Assembly (NCBI RefSeq): GCF_022376445.1 | Contig: NW_025955479.1 | Span: forward strand, 1-25,342 | DNA from: Fomitopsis serialis | Lineage: Eukaryota > Basidiomycota > Agaricomycetes > Polyporales > Fomitopsidaceae | DNA length: 25,342 nt | Reading direction: 5' to 3' | In this document: positions 21,134 through 25,342 of the stretch, one piece after another | How the letters are laid out: every line of letters begins with the position of its first letter | How positions within the stretch are numbered: position 1 is the first letter of the stretch | Notes under the pieces: model-generated | What the model saw: the letters and a program-made list of their open reading frames with translations, nothing else | Database searches by the model: none | Told to the model about the DNA's origin: nothing | Translations under genes and position numbers: made by a program

Positions 21134-22533
21134 TCTGTCAAAACCTGTCAGAACCCGCCGGGATGACTGGCACGTACGTACCGAATACAGTTCGTGGACA
21201 GTAAACACCGCATTCGTGCTAACAACAGCGTATGATCATGGTGACAACAGCCGCGAGGACGATATCATGTCGTGAGCACTCGAAGCGGGGGACCCTACAA
21301 GGACCCTGAGGCCATTAAGAACCGGCTGCCCCAGAAGAGCCGCAAAAGAACACAACGATGAGGGGACTTGCCTAATGCGGGCACGGCAGGAGACAGTTCT
21401 AGCGGCGAACGACCACAAAATAGCTCGCCCATTGCCCTTACAGGCTCAGGTACGCACGAGACTTCGTCATCATCGTTCCTAGAATTGTTCTCGCTGAATA
21501 TAATTTCGAAGGCCATCTGCTTCTGCGGCGGCGGCTGCGCTTCCTAATTGTAACTCGGATTCACGTCTCGTGCTGTATTTGGCAAGTTCAGAGTCTACTT
21601 GGAGTTCGATGCACGGATGAGCGCCCTGAAACGAGCAGTTGGCGTGTACAATCACCGCATTGCAATTGAGAGTCGCAACGACATCAACGTTTCAACGTGG
21701 CATCAACATGTCGATCGTTCAGCGCTCAGCGGCCGCCGAGTGAATCGAGAACCAATATGGTAATGGAGGAGGAGGATGGTGGCCCCTTGTACTCCAATGG
21801 TTTGAATATTGAGCGCTCGAGCGACGGGTGAGCTTGTCTGGCATATTGCCACAGCGACCAGGCTGAAACGGAGGACGGAGAAGCGGCAGACCCAGTTCTG
21901 CTCGCAACTCTGCCCCAGCCTGCAGGCTTATGTCCGCCGACTGGCACGAGTGGTTCGGCGGAGAGCTGCTGCCAGACAGGAACCGGGAATATCACAGCTA
22001 GTTTACTCTTGGACGATGTATTCCCTGTTTTCGTACTGAGTGCATCAACGCCACCAAACTAGAGTTCCTGAGCTTACGCCAAGTATACGCGGCAAGAAGC
22101 AGACTGTGCCGGAGCAAGATGGCGTGTCCGAGTTAGCCATGCGGCCTACACTAGTAAGAAGACGCACCGTTGCGCACCGTCTTCCAACGGCGCCTAGTGG
22201 ACACGGAGCCAAGTATCTTTGAATTGCACTCACTCCGAGGGGCCGAGTCGTCTCGGCGGCCAGGGCTGCTTCTTTCCAGAACTGCAAAGTTGACAGGGTT
22301 CAGTGAACATATACGACACGATGACCTCGGAGGTCAAGTTGGATCACCGTGACCACGCTGGCCAACTCGCAATCATCTCCGGCGGCGGACCTTCGCATCT
22401 TGTGTGCGGGTTACGTTATTCCCAGACTATAACCAGTCTCCGATGTCCATGACAGCGTCGTGTTCGGCCCGTAGTGAAGTGAGTTAGTTATGTATCAGTC
22501 GAAAACGCACATGTAACGATGGTTCGAGTTAAA

Positions 22534-22728
22534 GGTTACTATATCGGGTCAGGATCTCAGCCACCCTACCTACTCGGCCCCACCGTTAGTATTGCTCTAC
22601 TCCCTCTGGGGATTCCTGCAGAAGAAGTACCTACTAGATATCTATAGTCTTGAGCCACCTTCACATGTACTTACTGTGTGATTAGTAACCTAACTCGGCG
22701 CAGATCCTATTAGCCCGATATAGTAACC
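22534..22728. repeat. Perfect 15-bp inverted repeat pair
   Basis: GGTTACTATATCGGG at 22534-22548 has its exact reverse complement at 22714-22728, 165 bp apart. AGGATCT at 22551-22557 is matched by AGATCCT at 22702-22708, extending the pairing inward. No clear target duplication was found just outside, so it may be the remnant of a small inverted-repeat element or a chance stem. Confidence 0.5.
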
Positions 22729-23864
22729 GAGTTAACCGATGAAATTAACTCGCGATACAGGTCGGTAGGTGGCTGTCTGAGTTCCGAAATCGTCTCGTGG
22801 CGCAACGGCCTACGTGCTAGTGGCTACCTTCTGCTGCCCCGCCGCCTCACTGGCGCCAGCGCAGCCTACTACCTGCGTGGCAAGCGAGCGCCCCGAAGGT
22901 CTGAAGCCTGACGGGCATCCTCTCCAGCGCGTAGTTGCCAAAAATAGGATACCACCACGGTCACCACGCTCCTGGTACGTGATGATCCTGTCTGCGAGCT
23001 GCGTTCCACGTATCTTTCGCCGCTGAGACCTTCAGACCTGGCTTAAACTGTTGATGGCCCACTGACCCTTCTTCGGCGGCCCAGGTGACTGAGGTCGTAT
23101 ATGTGGAACGTGATCGTTATCCTGGACCCTGGTAACACCCCAAAGACAGATGAAGGATGACCATATTAGTATTCTCTTGGCCGGGTGCGTGGCCGAGTCT
23201 CGAGCTCAACCTTCCAGTCTCAGGCAAGTAATCAGTGGTCAGATTTGTTAGCCTGGTGCTAACCACTTGGATTGGTCGTAGATCTTGGACCGCTTAGAGC
23301 ATTTCGCTGTTCTGTGCGCACTGCGTAGAACATCATCCCACTCTGTGACTGATGTGGCGCCAGGCGCCGCGTTTCGGTCCATCTGCCTTCCTCAAGTGGT
23401 TAGTCCCGAGGCAGGGTTTAGATGTGCCTCGGCTGGACGTTCTCAGATTTGGATCTATTCCTCCGAACGTCGTTAATCTCGTGGCGCATTGACTCGGACG
23501 TCCAGACTGCGCGGAAGTCAGAGCATGCCGTGAGCAAGCGGTCGCCGCCGTAACATCGCGTGTCTTTGAGTTTACACGAAGCATCTTGCCATTCGTGTGG
23601 ACTGACCTGTCTTTCTACTTTTGGGGTAAGTCTGGCGGGTGATCACGATCTCACCACGTTGTTTCGCATTACGTCCGCCAGCAAGAGGCCGCGTGTTCGA
23701 GCGCATCAGCGCACAATGCAAGTCTTGACAGGCACATTGCGGATGCTTGACGTCGTACACATGCATCCGCCGGGAAGGAAGCAAATTTGGTGTGCTCGAG
23801 GGAGACGCAGAGGTGCTAGAAGGAACCCTGAGAACCCGTGTACCTGGAACACTTCAATAGAACG

Positions 23865-24132
23865 CGCGGCGAAAGATGTGACTGCGCACAGATCCCGTTG
23901 TCATGGAATTCTAGAATTCTGCCGTCGGGGAAACGGGCGGCGGAGGACCTCATCGAACTATCGGGTAGGTAAGTGTGTGGTTCCAGTGAGAAGGGGCGCC
24001 GGAGCGGAGGACTCATGGCTGCCTTCATTATGCAATTGCAGATATTGTGCGAAGAGTACATCTGCCCGGGTCGATGAAGCGGCTTAGATAATTTCATCCC
24101 TCTTGACGTCCCGCAGCCATCTCAGGCGAGCA
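23865..24132 (+). promoter_or_regulatory. Duplicated upstream block of zinc-finger gene 2 with candidate 5'UTR intron
   Basis: This region is the counterpart of 14357-14630. It holds the palindrome GAATTCTAGAATTC, a GTAAGT donor at 23969 and a CAATTGCAG acceptor ending at 24041, giving a candidate 73-bp leader intron. Homology continues across the intron (TGAGAAG, CTTCATTATGCAA) but fades between its acceptor and the ATG at 24133. On the minus strand a 93-codon frame (23816-24097) covers the block, while the same frame in the other copy is closed by TGA, which argues against a shared minus-strand gene. Confidence 0.5.
23906..23919. promoter_or_regulatory. Perfect 14-bp palindrome, heat-shock-element-like
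   Basis: GAATTCTAGAATTC is its own reverse complement and contains TTC-TA-GAA, fitting the HSF pattern nTTCnnGAAn. Its counterpart upstream of the paralog keeps the 10-bp core ATTCTAGAAT. Confidence 0.3.
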
Positions 24133-25122
24133 ATGGCGTATTCAGAGAAGCCCTACCTCGAGACCGATGAGTAAGTCTCCGCGCACATCCTGGACTACGA
24201 TCTTTGACGCGAGGAGTGCCAGGTCCGACGCGACATACGATGAGTTATTCAGACTGGCTCAACGGTATCTTACATCAGGTACGTAAAGTCAACCGTCTCA
24301 GTCGCTTGCTTTCTGAAGATGTGGCGGCAATGAACGCAGAAGAACCCGCACCATACTCTCAGTCGCCGACCCCACAGCCTGACAATCTCTCACAGCACTT
24401 CTCTCTGTCTTCTGTCCACGATGGACGCCTCCTCGATTCGGAGAGACTCCCGTCGTTCTTTCCTCATCATGTCAGGGCCCTTATCATGGATTACTGTGGT
24501 GCTATCACATCACCGTCGCCTCGCCTGGCACTCACGCAGGTCGATTTGCATATCATTTCCCTCATACAAGCCCGTATGCAGCAGCTGGATGGTGGCTTGG
24601 AGGGTTCGGCGTACAGCAATGCGCATCATCATGATGAAGCTGGGCAGGAGGCCATTGGATCCTCCGTGAGTCACAAAAAACGCGTCCGGACAGTTGACTC
24701 ACGCATAGACTTCCGATGTACAGGTCTCCCCACCTCCTCATTCCACAACAATCGACTCCTCCGTGCCAACGACTCCGGAACCCGCGGTTAGGTGTCAGTA
24801 CGATGGGTGTCGCGGTCATTTCGCGTCTTTGAGTCTTTCGGATATAGCGTCTCACCTACGCCAGTGTCATTTCGACGGATGCTCCAGAGATGCTTGGAAA
24901 GGAGCCGACGACGACACGCGCGTGGTGTGCCAGTGGCCTCACTGCAACCAGGACAGACCGCTGTTGAGGCGCACGCTTGCGAAGCACCTCAAGGACGTGC
25001 ATCTCCGGGAGAATAGGATCGTATGTATTCACCCAGGATGCACAGACTCGTTCTCTCGTCGTGATGCTATGGTGCGCCACGCCAAAAAGTGCCCGCAAAG
25101 CCCTTCGCACGAACATTCCTGA
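24133..25122 (+). CDS. C2H2-type zinc-finger protein 2 (paralog of the 14631-15600 gene)
   Basis: The model has exons 24133-24170, 24223-24278, 24340-24665 and 24724-25122, with GT-AG introns of 52, 61 and 58 bp in the same positions and phases as the paralog (2, 1, 0). The product is 272 residues. The C-terminal part carries three fingers: C-QYDG-C with H/H in SHLRQCH, C-QWPH-C with H/H in HLKDVH, and C-IHPG-C with HAKKC. The SRDAWKGADD linker and the RRDAMVRHAKKC end match gene 1 closely, while the N-terminal half is only moderately similar apart from YSQSPTPQP, HHVRALIMDYC and LTQVDLHIISLIQARMQQ. A His-rich HHHDE stretch near residue 138 is absent from gene 1. Such a pattern suggests selection on the fingers. 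Nuclear DNA binding is inferred from the fingers alone. Confidence 0.87.
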
Positions 25123-25342
25123 GTGCAGTACGTCGTCTCTGTTTTACGTGGCGATCTGGTTTTGCTTACTAGCTATCAGACCTAGCGTCCCGGGCCTTTC
25201 TGCCTTCGCACATCTACCCTCCCACTGGCTGACTTTGAGGATGTCGTGCAGCCGTGGCAGTTCTTGCAACAAAAGTCCGTAGTACCCGACCGCGTCGTAC
25301 ACGAGAATAGACAGTCGAAATGCACAGTGCCATTGCCAGAGC
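25123..25342. other. Downstream flank of zinc-finger gene 2 to the window edge
   Basis: The 220 bp after the stop resemble the region after gene 1 in their first part (GTGCAGTACGTCGTCTCTG here and GTGTAGTGCGTTGTCTCCG at 15619-15637), so the duplication includes the start of the 3'UTR. Nothing else is recognisable. Confidence 0.5.

Larger units (their letters stand above)
15601..23864. other. Long gene-poor region with decayed sequence
   Basis: Over 8 kb separate the two zinc-finger paralogs with no complete gene that I can support. The contents I can point to are one good isolated exon at 17037-17186 (minus), two related minus-strand fragments with a PLW(H/D)L motif (about 16210-16310 and 17276-17420), repeat copy B at 20709-21133, an inverted repeat pair at 22534-22548 and 22714-22728, and a 13-base word CTAGTGGACACGG shared by about 18166 and 22195. 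The longest open frame, plus 18870-19553 (227 codons), has frames of 80-106 codons opposite it and no motif. Overall it looks like a graveyard of duplicated genes or elements eroded past recognition. Confidence 0.45.

Noticed and set aside
22797..22835. A tRNA-like stretch with TCTCGTGGCGCAACGG, matching a polymerase III A box.
   Set aside because: No B box at the right distance and no cloverleaf partner arms could be found; a similar TCTCGTGGCGCA word at 23469 also lacks them.
23816..24097. A 93-codon minus-strand frame upstream of zinc-finger gene 2, partly conserved in copy 1.
   Set aside because: The same frame in copy 1 is interrupted by TGA, and the plus-strand splice signals explain the conservation equally well; kept only as an alternative in the findings.
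1..25342. CRISPR arrays, bacterial-type operons, promoters and terminators.
   Set aside because: The window is eukaryotic, with spliced genes; no regularly spaced repeats of CRISPR type were seen.

Overview
The window looks like nuclear DNA of a filamentous basidiomycete, probably an agaricomycete. Genes are split by short introns of about 50-75 bp with GTRNGT donors and CAG/TAG acceptors. One gene is a clear fungal squalene epoxidase, another is an O-fucosyltransferase-like membrane protein of a kind I associate with basidiomycetes, and intergenic DNA is rich in decayed repeats. The class level is an inference; no rRNA or tRNA is visible to place it further.

Layout. 1-1375 (minus): a type II membrane glycosyltransferase-like gene, cut by the left edge, whose reading frame changes four times as sequenced. 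1936-3730 (minus): an intact five-exon squalene epoxidase (ERG1), the first oxygenation step of ergosterol synthesis. 3731-9587: no recognisable protein gene, but a complete non-autonomous hAT-type transposon (5310-6351) with an 8-bp target duplication, and a small minisatellite near 7.9 kb. 9588-10891 (plus): a four-exon multi-pass membrane protein that resembles the Eos1 / N-glycosylation-protein family. 10892-12874: gene-free, with a decayed repeat that recurs at 20.7-21.1 kb. 12885-14122: a complete non-autonomous Mutator-like (MULE) element with about 210-bp inverted ends and a 10-bp target duplication. 14631-15600 and 24133-25122 (both plus): two paralogous four-exon proteins with three C-terminal C2H2/C2HC zinc fingers, identical intron positions, and a shared upstream block holding a candidate 5'UTR intron and a heat-shock-element-like palindrome. 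15601-23890: about 8 kb of largely non-coding DNA with fragments of diverged repeats and one convincing isolated membrane-protein exon on the minus strand.

The genes do not form an obvious pathway. ERG1, the Eos1-like protein and the fucosyltransferase-like protein are all predicted secretory-pathway membrane proteins, but their adjacency is most likely ordinary fungal gene order. The two zinc-finger genes are a local duplication about 9.5 kb apart; the MULE has inserted just upstream of one copy only. The best finds are the two bounded transposons, the duplicated zinc-finger pair with its conserved upstream block, and the multiply frameshifted glycosyltransferase gene.
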